Shown: one piece after another, positions 1-7,520 of the stretch
Layout: each line of letters starts with the position of its first letter
Numbering within the stretch: position 1 is the stretch's first letter
Assembly: GCF_018784445.1 (NCBI RefSeq)
Contig: NZ_WQOH01000014.1
Span: 62,001 to 126,000 of the forward strand
Origin: Gemmiger formicilis
GTDB lineage: Bacteria > Bacillota > Clostridia > Oscillospirales > Ruminococcaceae
Direction: 5' to 3'
DNA: 64,000 nt
Notes under the pieces: model-generated
What the model was told of the DNA's origin: nothing
What the model saw: the letters and a program-made list of their open reading frames with translations, nothing else
Database searches by the model: none
Program-made: the position numbers and the translations under genes

Positions 1-145
1 CAATCTGTCCGAGGTGCTGAAACACGCCCTTGTGCGGTCGGGCCGCACACCTGCCCGGGCTGCCCGCGGTGTACCGCAGGCAACCTCCCTCATCGCCAAC
101 GAAAAGCCCGCCGACGCCCACAAGGAACCCACGGCGGTGATGTAA
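1..145 (+). CDS. lon: C-terminal end of Lon-type protease (partial)
   Basis: An open frame enters from the left edge and ends in TAA at 143-145. It opens with a NLSEVLKHALV stretch, like the xxVLxxAL end of bacterial Lon ATP-dependent proteases, followed by a polar tail of about 35 residues that reads as non-conserved. The identification leans on context: lon lies directly upstream of engB/ysxC in Bacillus and many clostridia. No catalytic residues are in view, so the call is an inference. Confidence 0.55.
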   Translation, partial: NLSEVLKHALVRSGRTPARAARGVPQATSLIANEKPADAHKEPTAVM

Positions 146-216
146 ATGATGTGCTGCAGGGGGCGGCACCCTCGACGCCCCGCAATGCACCACACACCTG
201 AACAAAAGGAACACCC

Positions 217-813
217 ATGAATTACAACAACAGCGAATTTCTCGCGTCCTACGGCCTGTCCCGCCAGCTGCCGGACAGCGACCGCCCCGAGATCGTTTTC
301 TCTGGCCGCTCCAACGTCGGCAAGTCGAGCCTCATCAACAAGCTCTGCAACCGCAAAAAGCTGGCCCGCGTCAGTGCCACGCCGGGCAAAACGGCCACCA
401 TCAACTTTTACCACGTCGATACGGCCTACTTCGTTGACTTGCCCGGCTACGGTTATGCCAAGGTTTCCAACGCTGAGCGCGAGCGGTGGGACGACTTGAT
501 CAACAGCTACTTTGAGGCGGACAGAGCCGTCTGCCTGCTGGTGCAGCTGCTGGACAGCCGCCATGCCCCCAGCGCCGACGACGTGCAGATGCTTGAGTAC
601 CTGCACTACCACCGCATTCCCTTTGTGGCGGCGCTGACCAAGGGCGATAAGCTGAAAAAGAGCGAGATGGCCACCCGCAAGGAAGAATTTGAAAGAATCT
701 GCGCCCCTTACGGCTGCCAGGCCGTTGTGCTGACCAGCGCCGAGAACGGCCTGGGTATGGACGAACTGCGCGCTCTGCTGGAAGCCAGCATGGCAGCAGA
801 GGACGAGGATTGA
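217..813 (+). CDS. engB: Ribosome biogenesis GTPase EngB (YsxC/YihA)
   Basis: This 198-residue TRAFAC-class GTPase is of usual EngB length. EngB assists late assembly of the 50S ribosomal subunit in the cytoplasm. The G1 P-loop GRSNVGKSS is at residues 30-38, a DLPGYGYAKVS switch II/G3 segment characteristic of EngB is near residue 75, and the G4 motif TKGD is near residue 142. The ATG has an AAGGA ribosome binding site. The gene follows the end of lon and is 3 bases from the next gene, so the two are probably co-transcribed. Confidence 0.95.
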   Translation: MNYNNSEFLASYGLSRQLPDSDRPEIVFSGRSNVGKSSLINKLCNRKKLARVSATPGKTATINFYHVDTAYFVDLPGYGYAKVSNAERERWDDLINSYFEADRAVCLLVQLLDSRHAPSADDVQMLEYLHYHRIPFVAALTKGDKLKKSEMATRKEEFERICAPYGCQAVVLTSAENGLGMDELRALLEASMAAEDED

Positions 814-816
814 CCG

Positions 817-1575
817 ATGGCCTACAACGAGTTTGCCTATTTTTACGATGAGTTCAACGGCGAGGCCGACTACGACGCGCTGTACGGCTATGTGACCGAT
901 GAGCTGAAAGCCCATGGTGTTGCCGACGGCATCCTGGCAGACCTGGGCTGCGGTACCGGTGATTTGACGCTGATGCTGACCCAGGCCGGGTACGATGTCA
1001 TCGGCATCGACCGCTCGGAGGAAATGCTCAGCGTCCTGCGGGAAAAGGCCGACGAGCTGGGCCTGACTGGCCGTCTGCTGCTGTTAAAGCAGGACCTGCT
1101 AGACCTGGACCTGTACGGCACTATCCGCGCGGCGGTGTCCACCTTTGACACGTACAGCCACATCGGCCCGCTGGACAATTTTGAAAAGGCCATCCGCAAG
1201 GCGGCCTATTTTATGGAGAAGGGCGGCGTGTTCATCTTCGATTTGAACACCCCCTACAAGCACCAAAAAATCCTGGCCGGGCAGACTTTTGACATTGAGG
1301 CTGAGGACGCCGACTGCCATTGGTCCAACCGCTATGACGAGACCGCACAGCGGGTGGATATCACCATCGATATCGACTACCACGAGACAGGGGAGCACTT
1401 CCGTGAGCAGTTCAGCGAGTACAGCTATGCACTGGACACTGTGACCGCCCTGCTGGAAAAGTACGGCTTTGCAGTGGCTAAAATGGCCGACGGCGAGAGC
1501 TTCGGCCCTGTACGCGCCGACAGCCCGCGCTGGATCTTCACGGCTGTCAAGCAATATACACAAGAGGTACAATAA
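817..1575 (+). CDS. Class I SAM-dependent methyltransferase
   Basis: The 252-residue protein has a Rossmann-type methyltransferase fold. The SAM-binding motif I (LADLGCGTGDLT) is near residues 41-52, an acidic residue ends the second strand (GIDRS), and a VSTFDTYSHI motif IV segment follows. It resembles the YqeM/Methyltransf_25 group found beside ribosome genes in Firmicutes, but the substrate cannot be read from the sequence. It is 3 bases after engB and its TAA abuts the ATG of hslO, so it lies inside one operon. Confidence 0.85.
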   Translation: MAYNEFAYFYDEFNGEADYDALYGYVTDELKAHGVADGILADLGCGTGDLTLMLTQAGYDVIGIDRSEEMLSVLREKADELGLTGRLLLLKQDLLDLDLYGTIRAAVSTFDTYSHIGPLDNFEKAIRKAAYFMEKGGVFIFDLNTPYKHQKILAGQTFDIEAEDADCHWSNRYDETAQRVDITIDIDYHETGEHFREQFSEYSYALDTVTALLEKYGFAVAKMADGESFGPVRADSPRWIFTAVKQYTQEVQ

Positions 1576-2487
1576 ATGGAACAGAATCATAATATGCTGC
1601 GCGGTATCTCCGAGAACGGCGGCATCGTATTTTACGGCGTAGATTCTACGGAAATAGTCCGCGAAATGGAGCGTCTGCACAAGACCAGCGCTGTTACCAC
1701 TGCTGCGTTGGGCCGCCTGTTGACCGCCGCGTCAATGATGGGCATTATGCTCAAAAGCACCCAAGACTCGGTGACTTTGCAGATCAAGGGCGGCGGCCCC
1801 GCAGGCCGTTTGCTGGCTGTCTCCGACGGTACCGGCAATGTCAAGGGCTATGTGGAGCACCCAGTCGTGGAGCTGCCCCCGCGGGCGGACGGCCACCTGA
1901 ACGTGGGTGCAGCCGTCGGCAAAGACGGCACGCTGGATGTTATCCGCGATTTGGGCATGCGGGAGCCATACATCGGCCAGGTGCCGCTGACCTCTGGCGA
2001 GATTGCCGAGGACGTCACGACCTACTTTGCCATCAGTGAGCAGGTCCCCACTGTCTGCGCCCTGGGCGTGCTGGTGGATAAAGACCTGAGTGTGCGCTGC
2101 GCAGGCGGCTTCATCGTGCAGCTGCTGCCCGGTGCGACCGAGGAAGAAATCGAACATCTGGAAAAGAACATCAAGGCCATGCCCAGTGTGACTACGATGC
2201 TGGAAGAGGGCAAGAGCGTCCGCGATATGCTGGAGCTGGCTCTGGCCGGTTTCCAGCCCGATATCCTGGACAGCTACCACGTGACCTACAAGTGCGACTG
2301 CGGCTTGGAGCGTGTGGAAAAAATGATCCGCTCCCTTGGCAAAAAAGAAATCGAGCGTATGCGCGACGAGGACCCCATTGCCGAGGTGAACTGCCAGTTC
2401 TGCAACAAAAATTATAAGGTGGACCTGAACGAACTGCTCAAAAACTGGCCTGCCATCGATGAAAAAGCTGCGGACGAAAACGCATGA
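1576..2487 (+). CDS. hslO: Redox-regulated chaperone Hsp33
   Basis: Hsp33 is a cytoplasmic holdase activated by oxidation, which releases zinc from four cysteines and unfolds its C-terminal half. The 303-residue protein has the expected length. It shows the zinc site as CDC at residues 240-242 and CQFC at 273-276. The N-terminal domain begins with the conserved RGIS.NGGIVFYG region. The ATG follows the previous stop directly, with AGAGG as binding site. It ends the engB operon; the tRNA promoter starts 30 bases downstream. Confidence 0.95.
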   Translation: MEQNHNMLRGISENGGIVFYGVDSTEIVREMERLHKTSAVTTAALGRLLTAASMMGIMLKSTQDSVTLQIKGGGPAGRLLAVSDGTGNVKGYVEHPVVELPPRADGHLNVGAAVGKDGTLDVIRDLGMREPYIGQVPLTSGEIAEDVTTYFAISEQVPTVCALGVLVDKDLSVRCAGGFIVQLLPGATEEEIEHLEKNIKAMPSVTTMLEEGKSVRDMLELALAGFQPDILDSYHVTYKCDCGLERVEKMIRSLGKKEIERMRDEDPIAEVNCQFCNKNYKVDLNELLKNWPAIDEKAADENA

Positions 2488-2517
2488 AAAACTTTGAAAA
2501 AAGTTCGCAAAAAACGC

Positions 2518-2546
2518 TTGACTTTTCTGCTCACATAGTATATAAT
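2518..2546 (+). promoter_or_regulatory. Strong sigma-70-type promoter of the tRNA cluster
   Basis: TTGACT at 2518-2523 and TATAAT at 2541-2546 are separated by exactly 17 bases, in an A/T-rich stretch just after hslO. The first tRNA begins 48 bases after the -10 box. This is a near-consensus promoter, as expected for stable RNA genes. Confidence 0.85.
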
Positions 2547-2593
2547 AACATGCGTCGCCCGGAGAGAGCGACTGAGCAAAAACTCTCCAATAT

Positions 2594-2669
2594 GCGGCCG
2601 TAGCTCATCTGGTAGAGCGCCACCTTGCCAAGGTGGAGGTAGCGAGTTCGAGCCTCGTCGGCCGCTCCA
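2594..2669 (+). tRNA. tRNA-Gly (anticodon GCC), copy 1
   Basis: Acceptor GCGGCCG pairs with CGGCCGC, the anticodon loop carries GCC, the T-arm contains GTTCGAG, and CCA is encoded. The 76 bases are identical to a second copy at 2949-3024. Confidence 0.97.
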
Positions 2670-2675
2670 TTATGG

Positions 2676-2751
2676 GGAAGTTTAGCTCAGCTGGGAGAGC
2701 ATCTGCCTTACAAGCAGAGGGTCAGCGGTTCGAGCCCGTTAACTTCCACCA
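2676..2751 (+). tRNA. tRNA-Val (anticodon TAC)
   Basis: Acceptor GGAAGTT pairs with AACTTCC. The anticodon stem TCTGC/GCAGA closes the loop CTTACAA, which gives anticodon TAC. CCA is encoded. Six bases separate it from the upstream tRNA-Gly. Confidence 0.97.
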
Positions 2752-2756
2752 AATGT

Positions 2757-2833
2757 GGCCCGGTAGTTCAGTTGGTTAGAACGCTAGCCTGTCACGCTAG
2801 AGGTCGTCAGTTCGAGCCTGATTCGGGTCGCCA
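2757..2833 (+). tRNA. tRNA-Asp (anticodon GTC)
   Basis: Acceptor GGCCCGG pairs with TCGGGTC (including wobbles), followed by discriminator G and encoded CCA. The anticodon loop CTGTCAC gives GTC. Length is 77 bases. Confidence 0.97.
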
Positions 2834-2836
2834 TTT

Positions 2837-2912
2837 GCCTCTGTAGCTCAGTCGGTAGAGCAGGGGACTGAAAATCCCCGTGTCATTGGTTCGATTCCGA
2901 TCGGAGGCACCA
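2837..2912 (+). tRNA. tRNA-Phe (anticodon GAA)
   Basis: Acceptor GCCTCTG pairs with CGGAGGC, discriminator A and CCA follow. The loop CTGAAAA gives anticodon GAA. Only three bases separate it from tRNA-Asp. Confidence 0.97.
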
Positions 2913-2918
2913 TTTTCT

Positions 2919-2944
2919 TGTATGTTCTTCGCAAAGAACATACA
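2919..2944 (+). other. Perfect 11-bp hairpin between tRNA-Phe and tRNA-Gly
   Basis: TGTATGTTCTT and AAGAACATACA flank a four-base loop. No U-tract follows on either strand, so it does not look like an intrinsic terminator. It may guide RNase processing of the tRNA precursor or mark the junction of the duplicated tRNA-Gly. Confidence 0.6.
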
Positions 2945-2948
2945 CCAT

Positions 2949-3024
2949 GCGGCCGTAGCTCATCTGGTAGAGCGCCACCTTGCCAAGGTGGAGGTAGCGA
3001 GTTCGAGCCTCGTCGGCCGCTCCA
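2949..3024 (+). tRNA. tRNA-Gly (anticodon GCC), copy 2
   Basis: A base-for-base duplicate of the tRNA-Gly at 2594-2669, including encoded CCA. A short AGCAGAAA/TTTCTGCT stem lies between it and the next tRNA. Confidence 0.97.
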
Positions 3025-3056
3025 AAAAAACAGCAGAAAGCAATTTCTGCTCATAT

Positions 3057-3128
3057 GGTGACGTGGCCAAGTGGTAAGGCAAAGGTCTGCAAAACCTTCA
3101 TTCACCAGTTCAAATCTGGTCGTCACCT
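3057..3128 (+). tRNA. tRNA-Cys (anticodon GCA)
   Basis: Acceptor GGTGACG pairs with CGTCACC and discriminator T follows. The anticodon loop CTGCAAA gives GCA. Unlike the other five tRNAs here, CCA is not encoded, and the D-loop is short, as is usual for tRNA-Cys. Confidence 0.93.
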
Positions 3129-3132
3129 CTTC

Positions 3133-3187
3133 AAGACTTGCAAATTCTGCGATAATTCGTGGAAATGCAGGTCTTTTTCTTTTTTGA
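3133..3187 (+). terminator. Intrinsic terminator of the tRNA cluster
   Basis: AAGACTTGCA (3133-3142) pairs with TGCAGGTCTT (3166-3175, one G-U) across a 23-base loop and runs straight into a pyrimidine tract rich in T. It closes the tRNA operon. Confidence 0.75.
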
Positions 3188-3310
3188 AAAATAGCCTGTG
3201 TTGTGATGCGATGCTTGTATCGGCACGGAAATTGGCAAGAAGCCCGCATGGAGCATATTTACCCCAACGCCAAAAAAGTGACCAAGGCAGAATAAATCCC
3301 ATATTTTCCC
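3188..3310. other. Intergenic stretch with a 29-codon orphan frame
   Basis: Between the tRNA terminator and the next promoter I see no recognisable gene. A frame at 3206-3295 (ATG to TAA) encodes 29 residues ending HIYPNAKKVTKAE. It has no ribosome binding site and no clear promoter. It may be the C-terminal remnant of a lost gene or chance. Confidence 0.35.
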
Positions 3311-3339
3311 TTGCGCTTTTGCTGGAAAACAGGTATAAT
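3311..3339 (+). promoter_or_regulatory. Promoter of the riboswitch-cation antiporter unit
   Basis: TTGCGC at 3311-3316 and a consensus TATAAT at 3334-3339 are spaced by 17 bases. The predicted transcript would start just before the riboswitch P1 strand at 3348. Confidence 0.8.
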
Positions 3340-3347
3340 ATTCTCTG

Positions 3348-3500
3348 GATAAAAGGGAGTAAGGGGCGTACTTTAGTTGAAAAACGGGTGCGCTGTGCTG
3401 CAGCGACACCCCCGGCAGAAATGCCCGATGCAGTACCGGATGCTTGAGACTTTTATCACATTTTCCCATTTTGGGCTGGATGTGATAAAGGTCTTTTTTT
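3348..3500 (+). promoter_or_regulatory. yybP-ykoY (manganese-sensing) riboswitch with overlapping terminator
   Basis: The 5' strand GATAAAAG (3348-3355) leads into GGGAGTA, like the conserved first loop of yybP-ykoY aptamers. The aptamer closes with TTGAGAC followed by CTTTTATC (3450-3457), which pairs with the 5' strand as P1. The same segment is the left arm of an intrinsic terminator: 3448-3461 pairs with 3480-3493 and is followed by seven T (3494-3500). P1 formation and termination are therefore mutually exclusive, which predicts an ON switch when ligand stabilises P1. The family senses Mn2+ and often precedes cation exporters, matching the gene behind it. Tertiary contacts were not verified. 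Confidence 0.82.
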
Positions 3501-3536
3501 GTGCCTCTGCCGCTATTATTAAAAAGGAGAGATATT

Positions 3537-4496
3537 ATGCTGATCCCTGTTCTGTTATTTATCGTGGGTCTGCTGTGCCTGATCAAGGGCGGCGACTGGT
3601 TTGTGGACGGTGCCACCGGCATCGCCCGCCGCTTCCATGTGCCGGAGCTGCTCATCGGTGCCACGGTGGTGTCCATCGGTACCACCCTGCCGGAGGTCAT
3701 GGTGTCCACCACCTCTGCCCTCACCGGTCACGGCGAGATCGCCTACGGCAACGCCATCGGCTCGGTCATCTGCAACGCTGCACTGATCGCCGCCATCACC
3801 ATTGCGGTGCGCCCGGGCAAGGTTGACCCCAAGAGCCTGCGCACCCCGGTGGCCTTCTTCTTTGTGGCTGCCGCTTTCTATGCCGGTGTGGCCTACACCA
3901 CCGGCTCCTTCACTCGCCCGGTGGGCCTGATCCTGCTGGCCATGTTCGTGGCTTACATCGTGTGCAACGTGCTGGCTATGAAAAATACCCCCGCCCCGGA
4001 AGAGGAAGAGCAGGCTGAGGAAGGCTCCTTTGCCAAGGAGTTGGGGCTGCTGGCCATCGGCGCAGTGCTCATTGCTGTGGGCGCTGACCTGCTGGTGGAC
4101 AACGGCACCCTCATCGCACAGGCGCTGGGCGTGCCGGAGTCGGTCATTGCGCTGACCTTTGTGGCACTGGGCACCTCGCTGCCGGAGCTGGTCACCGCCA
4201 TCACCTCGCTGGCCAAGGGTCACGGCGCGCTGTCGCTGGGCAACGTCATCGGTGCAAACGTGTTCAATCTAGTGCTGGTCAGCGGCGTGTCTGTCACGCT
4301 GGCACCCTTCAGCATCCCGCAGAACTCCACCATCGCAGGCATGAACGCCTCGCTGGTGATGGATATCCCGGTCATGTTTGCCGTGATGCTGCTGCTCACC
4401 CTGCCCGCTCTGATCAAGGGCAAGCTGAGCCGCCCGCAGGGCATTGCACTGCTGTGCATCTATGCCGCCTTCTGCGCCGTGCAGTTCAGCATCTGA
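3537..4496 (+). CDS. Calcium/sodium antiporter (CaCA family, YrbG-like)
   Basis: A 319-residue integral membrane cation exchanger made of two homologous halves, each with an alpha-repeat: GATVVSIGTTLPEVMVS near residues 42-58, then FVALGTSLPELVTA in the second half. The acidic residue in each repeat binds the cation in this family. An acidic loop (PAPEEEEQAEE) separates the halves. The ATG at 3537 is chosen because AAGGAGA precedes it; a further upstream GTG would overlap the terminator. The Mn riboswitch upstream suggests that Mn2+ efflux, rather than Ca2+ exchange, may be its job here; this is inference. Confidence 0.9.
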   Translation: MLIPVLLFIVGLLCLIKGGDWFVDGATGIARRFHVPELLIGATVVSIGTTLPEVMVSTTSALTGHGEIAYGNAIGSVICNAALIAAITIAVRPGKVDPKSLRTPVAFFFVAAAFYAGVAYTTGSFTRPVGLILLAMFVAYIVCNVLAMKNTPAPEEEEQAEEGSFAKELGLLAIGAVLIAVGADLLVDNGTLIAQALGVPESVIALTFVALGTSLPELVTAITSLAKGHGALSLGNVIGANVFNLVLVSGVSVTLAPFSIPQNSTIAGMNASLVMDIPVMFAVMLLLTLPALIKGKLSRPQGIALLCIYAAFCAVQFSI

Positions 4497-4521
4497 TCTG
4501 TTGTAAACGTAAAATATTTAA

Positions 4522-4556
4522 GGCTGCTGCACAGGGTTTTGTGCAGCAGCCTTTTT
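4522..4556 (+). terminator. Intrinsic terminator after the cation antiporter
   Basis: GGCTGCTGCACA pairs with TGTGCAGCAGCC across a short loop and is followed by five T. Confidence 0.9.
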
Positions 4557-4664
4557 ATGTGGGATGATTTTAAATGCGCTCCGCGACATCTTCCCCCGGT
4601 GGGTGAAGGCTTAAGCGGTGGCGGTACAGTTCCCGGCTGACCCGTAAAGTTTCCGGGCGTGTCC

Positions 4665-4740
4665 GCTCTCCCCTTGGGAGAGCTGGCGCGGGAGCGCCTG
4701 AGAGGGCGAGGCAAAACCCTGACGGCTTTGCCTGAGAGGG
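4665..4740. repeat. Intergenic repeat-like element rich in CTCTCCC/GAGAG motifs
   Basis: A CTCTCCCCTTGGGAGAG palindrome is followed by two CTGAGAGGG units. Similar sequences occur as dispersed intergenic repeats in Faecalibacterium-like genomes (from memory). The whole 4497-4805 gap holds only terminators and this element; I see no gene in it. Confidence 0.5.
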
Positions 4741-4741
4741 T

Positions 4742-4784
4742 AAAAAAAGTGGGTCAGAAGCGCCCACAGGCGTTTCTGACCCAC
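4742..4784 (-). terminator. Terminator of the ene-reductase operon
   Basis: Read on the minus strand, GTGGGTCAGAA pairs with TTCTGACCCAC and is followed by a run of seven T. It ends the operon at 4806-8909. Confidence 0.9.
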
Positions 4785-4805
4785 AAATAGAACGATATTT
4801 TTGTT

Positions 4806-6731
4806 TTACAGCTGGCAGGCGGTATCGTAGCCGGTGCGGATGGCGTTGGAGATATCCGCAGCCTTGCCGGCGGCATCGCCAATGGAATACACCGGGATGC
4901 TGGCAGCTTCCAGCGCAGCAGCGTCAAATTCGTTGGAGCGTGCGCCCATAGCCAGCACGATGTAATCGCAGGGGATGGTCACCTCTGCACCGTCCTTGTT
5001 CTCGCAGACGACGGCGTCCATGCGGAACTCCTTGACCTTGTGGCTGGGGTACTGCTCCACGCCGTAGGTCTTATAGTTTTCCAGCAGGGTGGGCAGAATG
5101 GTGGTGCTCTCGCCTGCGGCGATCTTGTCCATCATCTCGATAACGGACACCTTGCAGCCGCGGGCAGCCAGATACTCTGCGGTCTCGCAGCCCACCATGC
5201 CGCCGCCGATGACGGCAACCGTGCCGTACACCTGCTGCTCACCGGCCAGAACCTTCCATGCATCGGCCACGTTCACGCTGTCGATGCCGGGGATGCGGGG
5301 TGCGGCGCTGTGTGCGCCCACAGCGTTGATGACGGCCTCGAAACCGGCATCCTTCAGCTGCTCTGCGGTGCGGGTCTGACCCATGCACAGGTGCACACCG
5401 GCGTTGCAGACCGCGTGGATCAGATCCTGTGCGGCGCGGCGCATCTCCTCCTTGCGGGGAGGTACGCAGGCAATGTTCAGCTGGCCGCCCAGAGTGGTGG
5501 TCTTTTCGAACAGGGTCACGTCATGGCCGCGCAGCGCTGCCACACGGGCGGCTTCCAGACCGGCAGGGCCGCCGCCGAGGACGGCGATCTTCTTTTTCTG
5601 CGCTGCGGGCTGGATGCTGCGGGTGTTCTCGTAGCCGTTCTCCGCGTTCAGCACGCAGGAGAGGAACTGACGGTTCTGGATGGCATCGGTGCAGCCCTTG
5701 TTGCAGCTGATGCAGCGGCGGATATCGCAGGCCTTCCCGGCAGCGATCTTGGTGCCCCAGTCGGGGTCTGCCAGCAGCGGGCGACCCATGGCAACCATGT
5801 CGGCCATGCCGCTCTCGATGACACGCGCAGCCATTTCGGCATCCACGATACGACCCACGGCGCTGACCGGCACATTGACGGCCTTTTTGATGTCCCCGGC
5901 GATTTTGACGAAGAAGCCGTAGGGCTGTACGCCCATGGGAGGAATGGTGTCGGCCATGTTGCCGGTGTGGTTGGCCTGCGCAACGTGGAACATATCCACG
6001 CCGTCCTCTACCAGCCACTGGGCAAACTGCACGGCGTCGGCTTCGTCAATGCCGCCCTTGCCGCGCTGCGGGGTGACGATGGACAGCTTGTAGTCGATGA
6101 CCATATCCGGCACAGCCTTGCGGATGGCGCGGGTCAGCATGCGGGCAAAGCGGACGCGGTTCTCCAGACTGCCGCCGAACTTATCGGTGCGGTGGTTCAT
6201 GCGGGTGGAGCACAGGCAGCCGTTCAGGCGGTCGCCGTGGATCTGGATGACGTCCACACCGGCCTTCTGTGCACGCACTGCGCAGGCGCACATCTTATCG
6301 ATGATGGCCATCAGCATCTCCTCGCTGACCTCATCGGTGAAGAACATCATGTCGTGATGCAGGCGCTGACGCATCTCATCAAACTTTTTCTGCATAAACA
6401 GACTGTTGATGGCGTCTACGTCGTACTCCGGGTGGAAGAGCTGGACGCCCAGCTTGGTGCCGTAGGCGTGTACGCTGTCGGCCAGTGCCTTGAAGGCAGG
6501 GATCTGGCTGTCGTCAAACAGCTTGGGGGTGGGAGAAAAGCTGTTGATGGGCGCCACATCGCCCATAACGATGTAGCCCACGCCGCCCTTTGCCAGACGG
6601 GTGTAGAAGCCCATGTCCTGCTCACTGATCATGCCGTTTTTCTCGTAGCCGGTGGTCAGCGGGGGGAACATGATGCGGTTTTTAAAGGTCTGTCCGCCCA
6701 CCTCAATGGGCTGCAGAATTACGTTTTGCAT
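4806..6731 (-). CDS. NADH:flavin ene-reductase (2-enoate / dienoyl-CoA reductase family)
   Basis: This 641-residue protein has the three-part build of Old Yellow Enzyme-type 2,4-dienoyl-CoA and 2-enoate reductases. An FMN TIM barrel fills about residues 1-330. A 4Fe-4S site follows (CISCNKGC with a further Cys 12 residues on), then a NAD(P)H/FAD Rossmann half opening with AVLGGGPAGLEAAR and a second dinucleotide motif VAVIGGGMVGCETAEYL. Such enzymes reduce C=C bonds conjugated to a carbonyl; bile-acid and cinnamate reductases of gut clostridia are relatives. The usual HGYL..QFLS segment reads HGDRLNGCLCS here, hinting at an unusual substrate. GGAGG precedes the ATG. It is last in the operon, after the hydrolase. 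Confidence 0.87.
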   Translation of the reverse strand: MQNVILQPIEVGGQTFKNRIMFPPLTTGYEKNGMISEQDMGFYTRLAKGGVGYIVMGDVAPINSFSPTPKLFDDSQIPAFKALADSVHAYGTKLGVQLFHPEYDVDAINSLFMQKKFDEMRQRLHHDMMFFTDEVSEEMLMAIIDKMCACAVRAQKAGVDVIQIHGDRLNGCLCSTRMNHRTDKFGGSLENRVRFARMLTRAIRKAVPDMVIDYKLSIVTPQRGKGGIDEADAVQFAQWLVEDGVDMFHVAQANHTGNMADTIPPMGVQPYGFFVKIAGDIKKAVNVPVSAVGRIVDAEMAARVIESGMADMVAMGRPLLADPDWGTKIAAGKACDIRRCISCNKGCTDAIQNRQFLSCVLNAENGYENTRSIQPAAQKKKIAVLGGGPAGLEAARVAALRGHDVTLFEKTTTLGGQLNIACVPPRKEEMRRAAQDLIHAVCNAGVHLCMGQTRTAEQLKDAGFEAVINAVGAHSAAPRIPGIDSVNVADAWKVLAGEQQVYGTVAVIGGGMVGCETAEYLAARGCKVSVIEMMDKIAAGESTTILPTLLENYKTYGVEQYPSHKVKEFRMDAVVCENKDGAEVTIPCDYIVLAMGARSNEFDAAALEAASIPVYSIGDAAGKAADISNAIRTGYDTACQL

Positions 6732-6761
6732 ATAAAAGCCTCCTTGCAGATATGCTTTGCT

Positions 6762-7517
6762 TTACAGATTTGCTTTGATGAATGCTGCGGTCTTTTCCTC
6801 CACGGCGGCACGGGCTGCCAGCGTGGCAAAGTTGTGGCCGCCGCCTGCAATGGTGTCCACCTCGGGTGCGGTGTACACCTGTGCGTAACGGCTGCAGGTG
6901 CCCTCGTCCACCAGACGGTCATCGTCGGCGCGCAGCAGCAGCACCGGGCCGTTGTAGCCCTTGGCCTCGGTAAAGGGGTCGGGGTGCTTGGCCATCTCGT
7001 AGTTAAAGGCCATCTTGTAGCACAGACCCTCCAGGTCGGTGTAGTCCTTGCCGGTCTGCACAACGCCGTCGGCGCGCTGTGCGCAGCCAAACCACATCCC
7101 GGCACCCGGGCACAGCAAAATCAGGCCGTGGGGCTGGATGACCGGTGCGCAGGAGGCGGCAATGTAGCCGCCCATGCTCTGGCCGGAGAGGAACAGCTTT
7201 TCGCTGTCCACATAGGGCTGCTCAGCGGCCCATGCAAAGATATCCTGTGCATCGGTGTGCAGGCCGTCAAAGCTCATATCCTCAAACTCGCCGTCGCTCT
7301 CGCCGTTGCCGTAGAAATCGAACCGGGCGCTGCCGATGCCCTGCGCTGCCAGAGCGCGGGACAGGTGGGTGTACATGGACTTGTAGCCGCTGCAGCTGCC
7401 GGCAAAGCCGTGCAGATGCACCACAAAGGGTACCTTGCCCTCGGTGTCGGGCAGGGTCACGATGCCGCGCAGGGTGTGGCCATTGCGGTTTTTAAACTGA
7501 ACCTGTAAGATCTTCAT
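6762..7517 (-). CDS. Alpha/beta hydrolase, feruloyl/cinnamoyl-esterase-like
   Basis: The 251-residue serine hydrolase has the nucleophile elbow GQSMGG (Ser114), an oxyanion region HGFAGS, a late Asp in RADDDRLVD and a His in GGGHNF, completing the triad. The RFDFYGNGESDG strand-turn and overall size match rumen and gut cinnamoyl esterases such as the Est1E group, which release hydroxycinnamates from plant esters. Specificity is inferred. No signal peptide is seen, so it acts inside the cell on an imported ester. It starts 3 bases after the transporter gene and is followed by the ene-reductase. Confidence 0.82.
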   Translation of the reverse strand: MKILQVQFKNRNGHTLRGIVTLPDTEGKVPFVVHLHGFAGSCSGYKSMYTHLSRALAAQGIGSARFDFYGNGESDGEFEDMSFDGLHTDAQDIFAWAAEQPYVDSEKLFLSGQSMGGYIAASCAPVIQPHGLILLCPGAGMWFGCAQRADGVVQTGKDYTDLEGLCYKMAFNYEMAKHPDPFTEAKGYNGPVLLLRADDDRLVDEGTCSRYAQVYTAPEVDTIAGGGHNFATLAARAAVEEKTAAFIKANL

Positions 7518-7520
7518 GGT

